Shown one piece after another: positions 42,765-51,128 of a DNA stretch of 64,000 bases (the stretch's first letter is position 1; each line of letters begins with the position of its first letter). The translations under genes and the position numbers were made by a program. Where the stretch lies: assembly GCF_012524165.2 (NCBI RefSeq), contig NZ_JABACJ020000003.1:1-64000 (forward strand). Direction: 5' to 3'. The notes beneath the pieces are model-generated. The model had not been told where the DNA came from, made no database searches, and saw only the letters and a program-made list of their open reading frames with translations. The DNA comes from Faecalicatena faecalis. Its GTDB lineage: Bacteria > Bacillota > Clostridia > Lachnospirales > Lachnospiraceae.

Positions 42765-44270
42765 TTAACTCTCCTTCCCTTCTTCTTGTTTTAATGACGC
42801 TTCCAGAATCATTTCCTGGGTCGTTCCCTCTGACTCAAACTGTCCGGCAACTCGTCCATTTCTCATAACTACGATTCTGTCAGCCATTCCAAGTACCTCC
42901 GGCATTTCCGAAGAAACCATGATAATTGCGTATCCACTGGCTGTCAGTTCGTTCATGATCTCATAGATAGAATACTTTGCTCCAACGTCGATACCCTTGG
43001 TAGGCTCATCGAGAATCAGTACCTTGAGGTCACAGTTCAAAAGCTTTGCAAAAACGACCTTCTGCTGATTACCACCTGATAAAGAAGACGGCGGTGCACT
43101 GATGTCTTTTGCCTTTAGCTGAATCTTCTGGCAGAGCTCGATTGCCTTCTTTTCCTCTGCAGCAACGTCGATCTTCGCCCCTTTTACGAACTTGCTCATA
43201 TCGGCTGATGATACATTCTGGTAAATCGGCAGTTCGTTGATTAGCCCCTGTGTCTGTCTATCCTCTGGAAGCAGTCCGATACCGTACTTTAAAGCATCGA
43301 TCGGGCTGTTGATCTTGACTGTCTTCCCTTCCAGCTCAATCGTTCCCTTATCTGGAGTCATGATACCGAAAATATTCTGACATACCTCAGTACGTCCGGC
43401 TCCGACCAGACCCGTAAGGGCAAGAATCTCACCTTTACGTACATCGAAAGATACATCCTTGAAGTATCCCTCCTTGGAAATATTGTTGACTTTCAGCACA
43501 ACATCTCCAATTTTTGCATTCTTTGGCGGATACATCTGTGTTAATTCACGACCAACCATTGCTGCAATCAGCTTCTGATTCGAAATCTTGTCAACATCCC
43601 AGCAGCCTATGTATTTGGAATCACGGAATACCGTGACTCTCGTTGCCAGACGATACATGTCCTCGAATTTATGTGTGATGAAGATGATGGAAACGCCCTC
43701 ATCTCTCAAATGCTCTGTAATCTGGTACAGCTCTTCACATTCTCTTCTGGAAAGTGATGCTGTAGGCTCATCCATGATCAAAATTCTTGCATCTCTTGAT
43801 AACGCCTTGGCAATCTCGACTAACTGCTGCTGTGCAACAGAAAGAGTGCTCATCGGCTTGGATACATCAATATTTTTACTTAATGGCTCAATCAGTTCTT
43901 TTGCCCGTTTTGTCATTAGTTTCCAATTGTATATCCCGAACTTGTTCTTTATCTCCTGTCCCATAAAGATGTTCTCTGTTACTGACAGGTCTGGAAATGC
44001 TGTAACATGCTGATATATAGCAGCAATTCCTAATTTTGCGGAATCTTCTGTTGATCGAAGAGTAATCTTCTCTCCCTCCAATAACATTAATCCGCTGTCT
44101 GGCTGGTGCACTCCTGTGATAACTTTGATGAAGGTAGATTTACCTGCACCGTTCTCACCCATCAGAGCATGTATCTCACCTTTTTTTAACTGAAAATGTA
44201 CACCATCCAATGCAGTAACACCACCGAAAGTTTTTACTACATCTTTCAGTTCCAAGATATAATCGCTCAT
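42765..44270 (-). CDS. ABC transporter ATPase, double nucleotide-binding domain (RhaT type)
   Basis: 501 aa. First half: Walker A GENGAGKSTFIKV, signature MSTLSVAQQQLVEIAKAL, Walker B ILIMDEPTASL. Second half: GLVGAGRTEVCQNI, signature SLSGGNQQKVVFAKLL, Walker B VLILDEPTKGID. It is the first gene of the operon that continues with two permeases, the RhaS-like lipoprotein, the LyxK-like kinase, the UlaE-like epimerase and RhaM. Start ATG at 44268-44270. Divergent from the AraC-type gene at 44552, whose product is the likely regulator. Confidence 0.9.
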   Translation of the reverse strand: MSDYILELKDVVKTFGGVTALDGVHFQLKKGEIHALMGENGAGKSTFIKVITGVHQPDSGLMLLEGEKITLRSTEDSAKLGIAAIYQHVTAFPDLSVTENIFMGQEIKNKFGIYNWKLMTKRAKELIEPLSKNIDVSKPMSTLSVAQQQLVEIAKALSRDARILIMDEPTASLSRRECEELYQITEHLRDEGVSIIFITHKFEDMYRLATRVTVFRDSKYIGCWDVDKISNQKLIAAMVGRELTQMYPPKNAKIGDVVLKVNNISKEGYFKDVSFDVRKGEILALTGLVGAGRTEVCQNIFGIMTPDKGTIELEGKTVKINSPIDALKYGIGLLPEDRQTQGLINELPIYQNVSSADMSKFVKGAKIDVAAEEKKAIELCQKIQLKAKDISAPPSSLSGGNQQKVVFAKLLNCDLKVLILDEPTKGIDVGAKYSIYEIMNELTASGYAIIMVSSEMPEVLGMADRIVVMRNGRVAGQFESEGTTQEMILEASLKQEEGKES

Positions 44271-44551
44271 CTTGTTTTCCCCTTTCCTTTTTTTGTCCTG
44301 CTTACCTCCTGTCTATGTACCTAGTATCCATACCTTTACCCCTTAATTCAATATCATAATTTGTTTTTTCGCTATCTAAAATTGCTATTTTAAAGCATTT
44401 GTCATTTTTGCTAGTTAATGTTATAATTTTTTAGTGGTTTTTCATCAAAAAATCAAATTTTGTCTATAAACAACATTTGTGAATTTAAACAGTAACTTTT
44501 TTTGTTTTTCATTTCATTTATTACATTGTACTAATAGAGGAGGACACATGT
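44271..44551. promoter_or_regulatory. AT-rich divergent control region, RhaS-type importer / AraC gene
   Basis: 281 bp, very AT-rich, with no gene. It must hold promoters for both sides. Minus-strand TAAAAT near 44390 and several runs of T and A are visible but no convincing -35/-10 pair, which fits activator dependence. GAGGAGGACACATGT precedes the AraC start on the plus strand. Confidence 0.5.
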
Positions 44552-45421
44552 ATGCCATCACCCAAAAGAGATTTTCCTAAAAAGTTTAATACCTATTATT
44601 TTTCTCCCAATTCCATGTCGGACTCTTTTCCATTCACAGTAAAAGAATGCGGATACTGCAGCGAGAGAAAATTTGTCCTTGGAGAAAAAAATAACTATAA
44701 CGAATATCTTCTTTTATACTCTCTGGATGGTACTGTACGCTACACAAAAGATAAAAGAACTTTTTATGTACAGCCCAATTCTGTCATCACGACAGCCTGT
44801 AATACGACCCTTACATTTACCAGGGTATCAAAAGAATGGAAATATTATTATTTCATCATCGGGGGAAGTCATGCAAAACGTTTCTACAATCTGGTCCGCA
44901 CCCATGATAACATTATTCTGTGTAATCCGTTTGCCAATGTACTGGATCATTTTATGGATCTCTACTATATATTAACGGAATCTACTGAGCCATATAATGA
45001 TGTATGGAAATATATCCACTCCTCCATGCTGATCCACAATATTTTTACTTCCTTATATGATCTCGCATTTAATATCAGCACCATCAAAGAGATGACCCCT
45101 GCTCAGGAGAATAATATCAATGCTGCACTAAAGTATATCTCTTTGAACTATAAAGATGAATTGAGCATCGAAACGATATCGAACCAGGTCGGCTTCTCCA
45201 AGTACTACTTCTGCAAGATATTCAAAAAACAGATGGGAGTAACGATACACCAGTATGTAAATGAATTCAGAATCAATAAGGCGAAGGAACTACTTGCTTA
45301 CTCCAAGCTTTCAATCAACTCTATTGCCAGCCAGGTCGGATTTAAGACTACCCTCACTTTCTTGAGGGCTTTTGAACGTTCTGTACATATGACTCCCAGT
45401 GAATACCGGGATTATTATTAA
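44552..45421 (+). CDS. AraC-family regulator of the adjacent importer operon
   Basis: 289 aa. N-terminal sensing domain (about 20-150) of the AraC-binding/cupin kind (EYLLLYSLDGTVRYTKDKRTFYVQPNSVITTACNTTLTF) and two C-terminal helix-turn-helices (DELSIETISNQVGFSKYYFCKIFKKQMGVTIHQYVNEFRINKAKELL and LSINSIASQVGFKTTLTFLRAFERSVHMTPSEYRDYY). Start ATG at 44552 with GGAGGACACATGT upstream. Divergent orientation next to the RhaS-type operon makes that operon its likely target, with L-rhamnose or a related sugar as inducer (inference). A bidirectional terminator follows. Confidence 0.83.
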   Translation: MPSPKRDFPKKFNTYYFSPNSMSDSFPFTVKECGYCSERKFVLGEKNNYNEYLLLYSLDGTVRYTKDKRTFYVQPNSVITTACNTTLTFTRVSKEWKYYYFIIGGSHAKRFYNLVRTHDNIILCNPFANVLDHFMDLYYILTESTEPYNDVWKYIHSSMLIHNIFTSLYDLAFNISTIKEMTPAQENNINAALKYISLNYKDELSIETISNQVGFSKYYFCKIFKKQMGVTIHQYVNEFRINKAKELLAYSKLSINSIASQVGFKTTLTFLRAFERSVHMTPSEYRDYY

Positions 45422-45431
45422 AAAGGGGTGA

Positions 45432-45477
45432 AAAAAGTACGGGTTCGATATTCCACATACCGAATCCGTACTTTTTC
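45432..45477. terminator. Bidirectional terminator, end of the microcompartment operon
   Basis: AAAAAGTACGGGTTCG (45432-45447) pairs with CGAATCCGTACTTTTT (45461-45476) with one mismatch. A/T tails lie on both sides. It serves the plus-strand AraC gene and the minus-strand microcompartment operon. Confidence 0.85.
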
Positions 45478-45550
45478 TATACAGGGAGGAAGCCCTGTTA
45501 TACGTAACTAAATTTCTGACTGATTTTTTTACATCTTTTCTTTCTATACT

Positions 45551-46696
45551 TTACCACAGATCTTTATAAATCTGAACAATATCTGCTTTTCTCGGCACAC
45601 GCGGGTTCGTTGCTGTACAAGCATCCGCCAGAGCTGCATCTGCCATACGGTCGATTGCATTGAAGTAATCTTCCTTGTCAATCTTACCTAACTGTGAAAT
45701 TGACAGTGGGATATCCATCTCTTTTAACATGAACTGTACCCAGTTAACAAGGGAACGTACTGTCATGATCTTATTGTAGCTGCTCAATCCAAGGATCTGT
45801 GCAACTGTAGAATATCTCTTTACAGCAGGGAGATATTCGGTACGGCTCTTGCTGTGCTTATTGATATCACTATTGAACTCAATGATATGCGGAAGCAGCA
45901 TTGCATTGGCACGTCCATGTGGTACATGGAAAGTAGCACCAAGCTGATGCGCCATACTGTGATTGATTCCCAATGATGCAGAATTAAATGCCAGTCCAGC
46001 AAGGCAGGATGCAGAGTGCATCTTCTGTCTCGCATGTGTATCATTCCCGTCCAGATATGCACGGAGCAGGAAAACACCACAGATCTCAATTGCCTTTTCT
46101 GCAAGGGCAGTTGAAAAATCATTCCTGTTTGTACTTACACAAGCTTCCAGAGCATGTGTAAATACATCCATACCGGTATCAGCCGTGATTGCCGGCGGCA
46201 CGCTCTTTACAAGCTCTGCATCCAGAATTGCCTCATCAGGGGTCAAGCTTCTGGAAACCAGCGGATACTTCATCTGTTCCTTCGGATCAGATACGACCGC
46301 AAAAGAGGTTACCTCTGAACCCGTCCCGCTCGTAGTCGGTATTGCAATCAGCCCGACCTCTGCATAGTTATCTACACGGAGGGCAAATTCGCGGATGGAT
46401 TTGGAGGAATCAATGGCAGAACCGCCTCCCACAGCGATGATCGCCTCTGGCCGATATTCCAGCATCTTCTTGACTCCTTCACTGATTTTCTCAATCGGAG
46501 GGTCCGGCACGACATCTTTAAAGATATCAAACTCGATATTCCCTTTCTTGAGAGGATCTGTAATCAGATTGATCATATTACTCTGTGCCATAAATGGGTC
46601 TGTAATGACCAATACTTTATGGTATGGTATCTCGATCAGACGGTCCAGCGCCTGATCACCGAAATATATTTTTGTCTTAATATCAAAGCTTTTCAT
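45551..46696 (-). CDS. pduQ: Iron-containing 1-propanol dehydrogenase, PduQ-like
   Basis: 381 aa from the ATG at 46694-46696, which has GAGGAAGG upstream, inside the end of the DeoR gene's spacer. Type III (iron) alcohol dehydrogenase: GGGSAIDSSKSIR (NAD loop), PTTSGTGSEVTSFAV, metal ligands in DTGMDVFTHALEA and GINHSMAHQLGATFHVPHGRANA. It would reduce propionaldehyde to propanol and recycle NADH made by PduP. No targeting helix is visible at either end; PduQ of Salmonella is thought to ride on PduP, so encapsulation remains possible. Last gene of the locus, before the terminator. Confidence 0.85.
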   Translation of the reverse strand: MKSFDIKTKIYFGDQALDRLIEIPYHKVLVITDPFMAQSNMINLITDPLKKGNIEFDIFKDVVPDPPIEKISEGVKKMLEYRPEAIIAVGGGSAIDSSKSIREFALRVDNYAEVGLIAIPTTSGTGSEVTSFAVVSDPKEQMKYPLVSRSLTPDEAILDAELVKSVPPAITADTGMDVFTHALEACVSTNRNDFSTALAEKAIEICGVFLLRAYLDGNDTHARQKMHSASCLAGLAFNSASLGINHSMAHQLGATFHVPHGRANAMLLPHIIEFNSDINKHSKSRTEYLPAVKRYSTVAQILGLSSYNKIMTVRSLVNWVQFMLKEMDIPLSISQLGKIDKEDYFNAIDRMADAALADACTATNPRVPRKADIVQIYKDLW

Positions 46697-46707
46697 AGTG
46701 CCTTCCT

Positions 46708-47472
46708 CTACTTCGGATAGATACACTCTATCCCTAACTCTTTTAATGCCTGCAGCCATCTGGCCGGAGGCTTCTCGTCAGTAACAACGGTCGTAATATC
46801 TTCCAGCATTCCTACTGCTGTGAAGGCCGTCTTATCGAATTTGCTGCTGTCCACAGCGAGAATTCTTTCCTTCGCTGCATCTAACATCGTCTTCTTATTG
46901 TTTGCAAGAAGTTCATCAGAATCTGTAAGACCGGACTTTAAATCGAATCCTTTGCAGGAAATGATTGTCTTATCCACGTGATATGAACGGAGCATTTTAT
47001 CCGTCTGCGGTCCCACGAGGGCCAATGACCCTTCTCTGGACACGCCGCCTGTTGAAAGTACACTCCAGTCCGGCACATCAAATAATTCAATGATGATCTC
47101 CACTGAATTCGTGATCAATGTCAGATTTCTTTTCCCTTTCAATGCCTTGGCAACATATACCGCTGTGGAGCTTGCGTCCAGCATGACGCTCTCTCCGTCC
47201 TTTATCCTTGAGCTGATCAGCTCTGCTATACGCTGTTTGCCTATCACATTGTGATTTTTTCTGATGTTAAACGGTAAATCAATATTTACGTTCTCATTGA
47301 TGACAGCTCCGCCATAGCTTTTAATGGCATAACCGTCATTGACCAGCTTCTCTAAATCCCTTCGGATCGTCTCCTCAGAAACCTCATAGATCTGGCTTAA
47401 TTCACTTACTACTACACGCCGTTCAGCCTGCAGTTTTTCTAATATTTCATTCCGTCGTTCTATTGCCAGCAT
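46708..47472 (-). CDS. DeoR-family repressor of the microcompartment locus
   Basis: 254 aa from the ATG at 47470-47472 (GGGAGGCAGTGTG upstream). N-terminal DeoR helix-turn-helix (RRNEILEKLQAERRVVVSELSQIYEVSEETIRRDLEKLVNDGYAIKSYGGAV) and the DeoR sensor domain (DGESVMLDASSTAVYVAKAL, LTLITNSVEIIIEL, STGGVSREGSLALVGPQTDKML, DSSKFDKTAFTAVG). DeoR proteins usually bind a sugar phosphate; L-fuculose- or L-rhamnulose-1-phosphate would suit. It is embedded between shell gene pduT and the PduQ-like gene, so it is co-transcribed with its probable targets. TGTTG direct repeats at both microcompartment promoters are its candidate sites. Confidence 0.87.
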   Translation of the reverse strand: MLAIERRNEILEKLQAERRVVVSELSQIYEVSEETIRRDLEKLVNDGYAIKSYGGAVINENVNIDLPFNIRKNHNVIGKQRIAELISSRIKDGESVMLDASSTAVYVAKALKGKRNLTLITNSVEIIIELFDVPDWSVLSTGGVSREGSLALVGPQTDKMLRSYHVDKTIISCKGFDLKSGLTDSDELLANNKKTMLDAAKERILAVDSSKFDKTAFTAVGMLEDITTVVTDEKPPARWLQALKELGIECIYPK

Positions 47473-47576
47473 CACACTGCCTCCCGGTCACTTACATCAT
47501 ACAGATTCCTTTATCTCTATTCGTCTGGCCCTCACTACATACCGCAGTGCCCCACGACGATAGATCGTTCTGTAAT

Positions 47577-48125
47577 TTATAAAATCGCTTCCCGAATCTT
47601 TGCATCGGGATGTGCAATTACAGAAGAATCGAGATACATACCTTCTTCTGCCACTGCAGCTTTTGCCTTCTCAATTGCTGCTTCCACAGCCGCCACATCA
47701 CCTGTCAGCATCAGGTAAGACTTCCCGCACATTCCTCTGGCGATACGCAGCTCGATCAGATCAACAATCGCAGTCTTAGCTGCCTCATCCGCCGCTACAA
47801 TGATAGAAGTCGCATCATATGTCTCCATAATACCGAGAGCAGATACCTCTTCAATCTTAGTAGCTCCATAGATTGCAGGGAAGATTGATTTATGTGGGTT
47901 GCCGAGTACGAAACTGTTGATCAGGTGTTTGCCGTGCAGTTCCTTAGATGTCTCGATTGCTGCATTCACGGCGCTTAAATCTCCTGAAATAATTACAATA
48001 TATTTTCCCGGACATACTGTCTGAGCCTCTATTATACTCACTTCAGAAGTCTTTACCATAGCATCTGCTGCTACTACACCTGATGAAACAGTCTTATATT
48101 CTACCATTCCAATTGCCTTACTCAT
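47577..48125 (-). CDS. pduT: Microcompartment shell trimer with pore Fe-S site, PduT-like
   Basis: 182 aa from the ATG at 48123-48125. Two tandem BMC domains (about 1-90 and 95-182): AIGMVEYKTVSSGVVAADAMVKTSEV and ALGIMETYDATSIIVAADEAAKTAIV. Cys38 in AQTVCPGKYIV is at exactly the residue number of the [4Fe-4S]-ligating Cys of Salmonella PduT, where three copies hold one cluster at the trimer pore. It is therefore predicted to pass electrons across the shell, probably with the PduS-like protein. Its start overlaps the pduS-like stop by 8 bp. Confidence 0.9.
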   Translation of the reverse strand: MSKAIGMVEYKTVSSGVVAADAMVKTSEVSIIEAQTVCPGKYIVIISGDLSAVNAAIETSKELHGKHLINSFVLGNPHKSIFPAIYGATKIEEVSALGIMETYDATSIIVAADEAAKTAIVDLIELRIARGMCGKSYLMLTGDVAAVEAAIEKAKAAVAEEGMYLDSSVIAHPDAKIREAIL

Positions 48126-49470
48126 TGCCTGCACGTCCTTCCTGAGTTTCTATTACAATATATTTCTCACTTACTTCGATGACTGTACCATCTATACTTG
48201 CATGGATGCCCACACTTAAGCCCTTTCCTGGTTCAGCGACCATCTGTCCTCTTGTCACCTGGTCGCCCTGTTTCACGATTGCAGACGCAGGTGCACCAAT
48301 ATGCTGGCTTAAAAGGATCTTCACTTTCTTGATTGGAACTCTTGACTCATCAAGAGGTGCCTCTTTATCATACTTCGTCAGATCCAGTCTTGCCATCAGA
48401 CGTTCCATCGGGACCTTACGGTATTCTCTCTCTTCTCCTACCGGCTTAGGAACTACACCCTGCGGCGGCTTGATTCCATTGGCACGAAGACCAGCTTTGT
48501 ATTCTGCCATTAAAGATCTCGGTGATAATCCCTGCATACAGGAATACATCTCGCACAATCCACAGGAAGAACAGAACATGGTATTGATAAAGATATTCGG
48601 CTCCTGCATATCTTTACAGGTAGCTGCACGCATAAATAAATGCGGCTCAATCGGATGTCCTAGACGATTTCTCGGACATAGATCTGTACACATCGTGCAC
48701 TGACAGCAGCATGCTGCCGCACGTTTCAAGTCGATCGATGACTTACGTCTCTTCTTCTGAATAATAAGATGTTCCTCCGGCAGTACCAATACTGCGTTAG
48801 TCGTCTTTGTCACAGGCTGAGAACCTGTTCCGATAAATCCCATCATCGGTCCTCCGATGAAGTACACCGCATCCTTTGTTGTAGTCCCCCCAGCAAGCCT
48901 TACTACTTCCTCGATCGTTGTTCCGATCGGGACACGGACTGTGACCGGATGTTCCACTTCTGCAACTACAGACACCAATTTGTCAACAACCGGAGTCTTC
49001 TGATTGAGCGCTCTATATACATTATATACAGTCTCCACATTGAAGACAGCGACTCCGCTTTCAATCGGGAGTCCGCCCGGCCTTACGACCTTGCCGGTCA
49101 CTTCGTAGATCAGCACGACTTCATCTCCCGCCGGATAGACCTCGTCGAGCAGCCCGAGCCTTACCTCTGGATACTCCCCAATTACCTCATTCAACGCATC
49201 AATTGTCTTTTTATAAGCTTTTTTAATACCAATAACTACTTCTTTTGCACCTACAACCTGCCCCATCATATGGAAGGTCTCAACGATTTCCTGTGCATAC
49301 TTTTCGAGTAATTGTCTATGTAATCTTAAGAGTGGTTCACATTCTGCACAGTTCAGGATGATTGTCTCTGCACGTTCATCTAACTTTGCATAAGTAGGAA
49401 AGCCTGCACCACCTGCACCAACTATACCATTCTGCTGCAATATGCTGCTTAATTCTTTCATTTCCATCAT
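48118..49470 (-). CDS. pduS: PduS-like RnfC-domain flavo/Fe-S oxidoreductase
   Basis: 450 aa, the length of Salmonella PduS. Start ATG at 49468-49470 (GGAGTAGTGAA upstream). N-terminal RnfC/NADH-dehydrogenase 51-kDa part with the glycine loop GIVGAGGAGFPTYAKL and NCAECEPLL; middle SLBB-like part (TTIEEVVRLAGG); two [4Fe-4S] clusters (CCCQCTMCTDLCPR and CSSCGLCEMYSC, about residues 255-310); C-terminal barrel-sandwich/lipoyl-like domain. In Salmonella it reduces cobalamin, but no B12 enzyme is encoded here, so it more likely oxidises NADH or passes electrons to PduT to keep internal cofactors balanced (inference). Confidence 0.88.
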   Translation of the reverse strand: MMEMKELSSILQQNGIVGAGGAGFPTYAKLDERAETIILNCAECEPLLRLHRQLLEKYAQEIVETFHMMGQVVGAKEVVIGIKKAYKKTIDALNEVIGEYPEVRLGLLDEVYPAGDEVVLIYEVTGKVVRPGGLPIESGVAVFNVETVYNVYRALNQKTPVVDKLVSVVAEVEHPVTVRVPIGTTIEEVVRLAGGTTTKDAVYFIGGPMMGFIGTGSQPVTKTTNAVLVLPEEHLIIQKKRRKSSIDLKRAAACCCQCTMCTDLCPRNRLGHPIEPHLFMRAATCKDMQEPNIFINTMFCSSCGLCEMYSCMQGLSPRSLMAEYKAGLRANGIKPPQGVVPKPVGEEREYRKVPMERLMARLDLTKYDKEAPLDESRVPIKKVKILLSQHIGAPASAIVKQGDQVTRGQMVAEPGKGLSVGIHASIDGTVIEVSEKYIVIETQEGRAGNE

Positions 49471-49474
49471 TTCA

Positions 49475-49741
49475 CTACTCCAGTCCTGTTCCATCGTCAA
49501 TAATTCCAACTATTGCTGCATCAACAGGTGCGTCCGGCATACCAGAACCGATCCTTGCGGCGCTTCCCTGTGATACTAACACATAATCACCTATACCTGC
49601 ACCAATCTTATCAATCGCAATGAGTTGTTTTGCACCAGTCTGCATATGTTCCAAAACATCTACAATCATAAACTTATTGCCGACCAGATTTTCACATTTG
49701 CGTGTTGAAACAACACTACCCTTTACTTTCCCTATCAGCAT
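49475..49741 (-). CDS. pduN: Microcompartment pentameric vertex protein (EutN/CcmL, PduN-like)
   Basis: 88 aa single BMC-P domain: MLIGKVKGSVVSTRKCENLVGNKFMIVD, then IAIDKIGAGIGDYVLVSQGSAAR and DAAIVGIIDDG at the end. Pentamers of this family cap the vertices of the polyhedral shell. Start ATG at 49739-49741 with TAGGAGGATGTT upstream. It is the only pentamer gene in the locus. A strong hairpin in the spacer before it may tune its expression below that of the hexamers. Confidence 0.92.
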   Translation of the reverse strand: MLIGKVKGSVVSTRKCENLVGNKFMIVDVLEHMQTGAKQLIAIDKIGAGIGDYVLVSQGSAARIGSGMPDAPVDAAIVGIIDDGTGLE

Positions 49742-49773
49742 AACATCCTCCTAATGCGACTTTGATTCGTAAT

Positions 49774-49835
49774 GTGCACACTGACACATCAGCACTTTTC
49801 CTGTGAACAGGTGAAATACTAATGTGCCAGTGCAC
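49774..49835 (-). other. Nested intercistronic hairpin between pduL and pduN
   Basis: GTGCACACTGACACAT at the left and ATGTGCCAGTGCAC at the right (49822-49835) form a long imperfect stem, with a second small hairpin CCTG/CAGG in the loop. No T-tract follows. It is likely an mRNA-processing or stability element in the shell operon. Confidence 0.5.
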
Positions 49836-49852
49836 TTCTTTTTATGTAATTC

Positions 49853-50500
49853 TTATTTAATGATCCTGACGGTATCACCTGTGGCGATCTTAGCCGCATT
49901 GGCCTCATCAGTATCAATATGCATCTCAAGGGTAAAGCTGTCATCTACACGAATCTGCACGTGATTGAAAACAGTTCCTCTCTCGTTATCTGCCTTTACG
50001 GAAACAACATCTCCGTCATGTACCCCGGCTGCCATCGCATCCTTCGGTGACATGTGGATGTGTCTCTTTGCGATGATACATCCTTCATCCAGATAAATCG
50101 CGCCCTTTGGCCCTACAACCGCGATTGCTGCAGAACCGGCAACATTGCCGGACTCTCTGATTGGAGCCTTCACACCAAGACGGATTGCATCTGTTGCAGA
50201 AATCTCCACCTGTGATTTGCTTCTGACAGGTCCTAAGATTCTGACATTCTCTATTGCCCTAAGCTTTAGACCTACGATGGTGACCAGCTCGTTGGAAGCA
50301 AACTGCCCGCCCATAAGCTCTTTTTTCTTAGTTAACTGATATCCCGGACCAAATAAAGCCTCTACATGCTCCTGTGTCAGATGGATATGCCTTGCAGACA
50401 CCCCAATCGGAACCATATATCCGGTATCATCAGATGCTTTCTGTTTCTCTACAGCTTCTAATACCATTTTGGTAATTAATGCTACATTACTATTGTCCAT
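49853..50500 (-). CDS. pduL: Phosphate propanoyltransferase PduL with encapsulation peptide
   Basis: 215 aa from the ATG at 50498-50500 (TGAGGAG upstream). Residues 2-20 form an amphipathic helix (NVALITKMVLEAVEKQ) of the shell-targeting type. The tandem PduL barrels carry the zinc-binding HxH motifs SARHIHLTQEHV and KRHIHMSPKDA, and NVRILGPVRSKSQVEIS. It converts propionyl-CoA and phosphate to propionyl-phosphate inside the shell, regenerating CoA for PduP. The acyl kinase needed to make ATP from it is not in the window. Confidence 0.93.
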   Translation of the reverse strand: MDNSNVALITKMVLEAVEKQKASDDTGYMVPIGVSARHIHLTQEHVEALFGPGYQLTKKKELMGGQFASNELVTIVGLKLRAIENVRILGPVRSKSQVEISATDAIRLGVKAPIRESGNVAGSAAIAVVGPKGAIYLDEGCIIAKRHIHMSPKDAMAAGVHDGDVVSVKADNERGTVFNHVQIRVDDSFTLEMHIDTDEANAAKIATGDTVRIIK

Positions 50501-50523
50501 ATCAATTCTCCTCATTTAGCTTA

Positions 50524-50569
50524 TAGTGTGCCGCCAGTGCAGATATCCTCTGACTAAAGCGGCACACTA
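50524..50569 (-). other. Intercistronic hairpin after the extended shell gene
   Basis: TAGTGTGCCGC (50524-50534) pairs perfectly with GCGGCACACTA (50559-50569), enclosing a 24-nt loop with its own small stem (CAGA/TCTG). It lies between the extended hexamer gene and pduL. Without a T-tract it is more likely a 3'-protecting hairpin than a terminator. Confidence 0.55.
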
Positions 50570-50580
50570 ACCAGAACTAA

Positions 50581-51117
50581 TTATTTAATTGTAGGAAGAA
50601 TCTTTTCTACATCATTGTGTGGTCTTGGAATTACGTGTGTAGCTACTAATTCGCCAAGTCTTCCTGCTGCTTCTGCACCAGACTCAACTGCAGATTTCAC
50701 TGCTCCGACGTCTCCACGAACCATAACTGTTACAAGTCCGGAACCGATCTTCTCTGTTCCTACTAATACAACATTAGCTGCTTTGAGCATTGTATCTGCT
50801 GCTTCGATTGATGCTACTAAACCTCTTGTTTCAACCATTCCTAATGCTTCCTGTGACATTCTTTTTTCCTCCTTTAATTGAATTTCTTCTACTTGTTCCG
50901 CCTGCTGCGCCGTCTGTTTTACCCTCTGAAGGGTCTTGGCCGGCGCCTTAGCTGTAGTCGTTTTCTTGGTGGATGCAGCTTTTGCAGTGCCGGTTGTCTT
51001 ATTCGCTGTACTTTTCGCAGCCTTTGTTGACCTGGCAGTGCTCTTTTTTGCTGCTCCTGCTGTTTCCTTGGAACCAGCAGTTTGTTCGCCGTCTGTTGGT
51101 TTCTTCTCTTCTGCCAT
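50581..51117 (-). CDS. Shell hexamer (BMC-H) with an 86-residue Lys/Ala/Thr-rich N-terminal extension
   Basis: 178 aa from the ATG at 51115-51117 with its own good ribosome site (TAGGAGGCAGTCAG). Residues 1-86 are low-complexity, basic and disordered in character (runs of [22 protein letters not shown]), ending in a Gln/Glu-rich segment. Residues 87-178 are a standard BMC-H domain ([20 protein letters not shown], pore loop [19 protein letters not shown]). A second strong ribosome site and ATG lie exactly at the domain boundary, so the gene can yield both a 178-aa and a 92-aa subunit. This resembles the PduB/PduB' dual-start arrangement of B12-type shells. The extension could bind cargo or nucleic acid (inference). 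Confidence 0.85.
   Translation of the reverse strand: MAEEKKPTDGEQTAGSKETAGAAKKSTARSTKAAKSTANKTTGTAKAASTKKTTTAKAPAKTLQRVKQTAQQAEQVEEIQLKEEKRMSQEALGMVETRGLVASIEAADTMLKAANVVLVGTEKIGSGLVTVMVRGDVGAVKSAVESGAEAAGRLGELVATHVIPRPHNDVEKILPTIK
50859..50873 (-). promoter_or_regulatory. Internal ribosome site and start for the short shell subunit
   Basis: AGGAGG at 50868-50873 lies 8 bases before the in-frame ATG at 50857-50859. Translation from here gives a 92-aa canonical BMC-H beginning [10 protein letters not shown], closely matching the separate hexamer at 51476-51751, which begins [10 protein letters not shown]. Confidence 0.8.
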
Positions 51118-51128
51118 CTGACTGCCTC

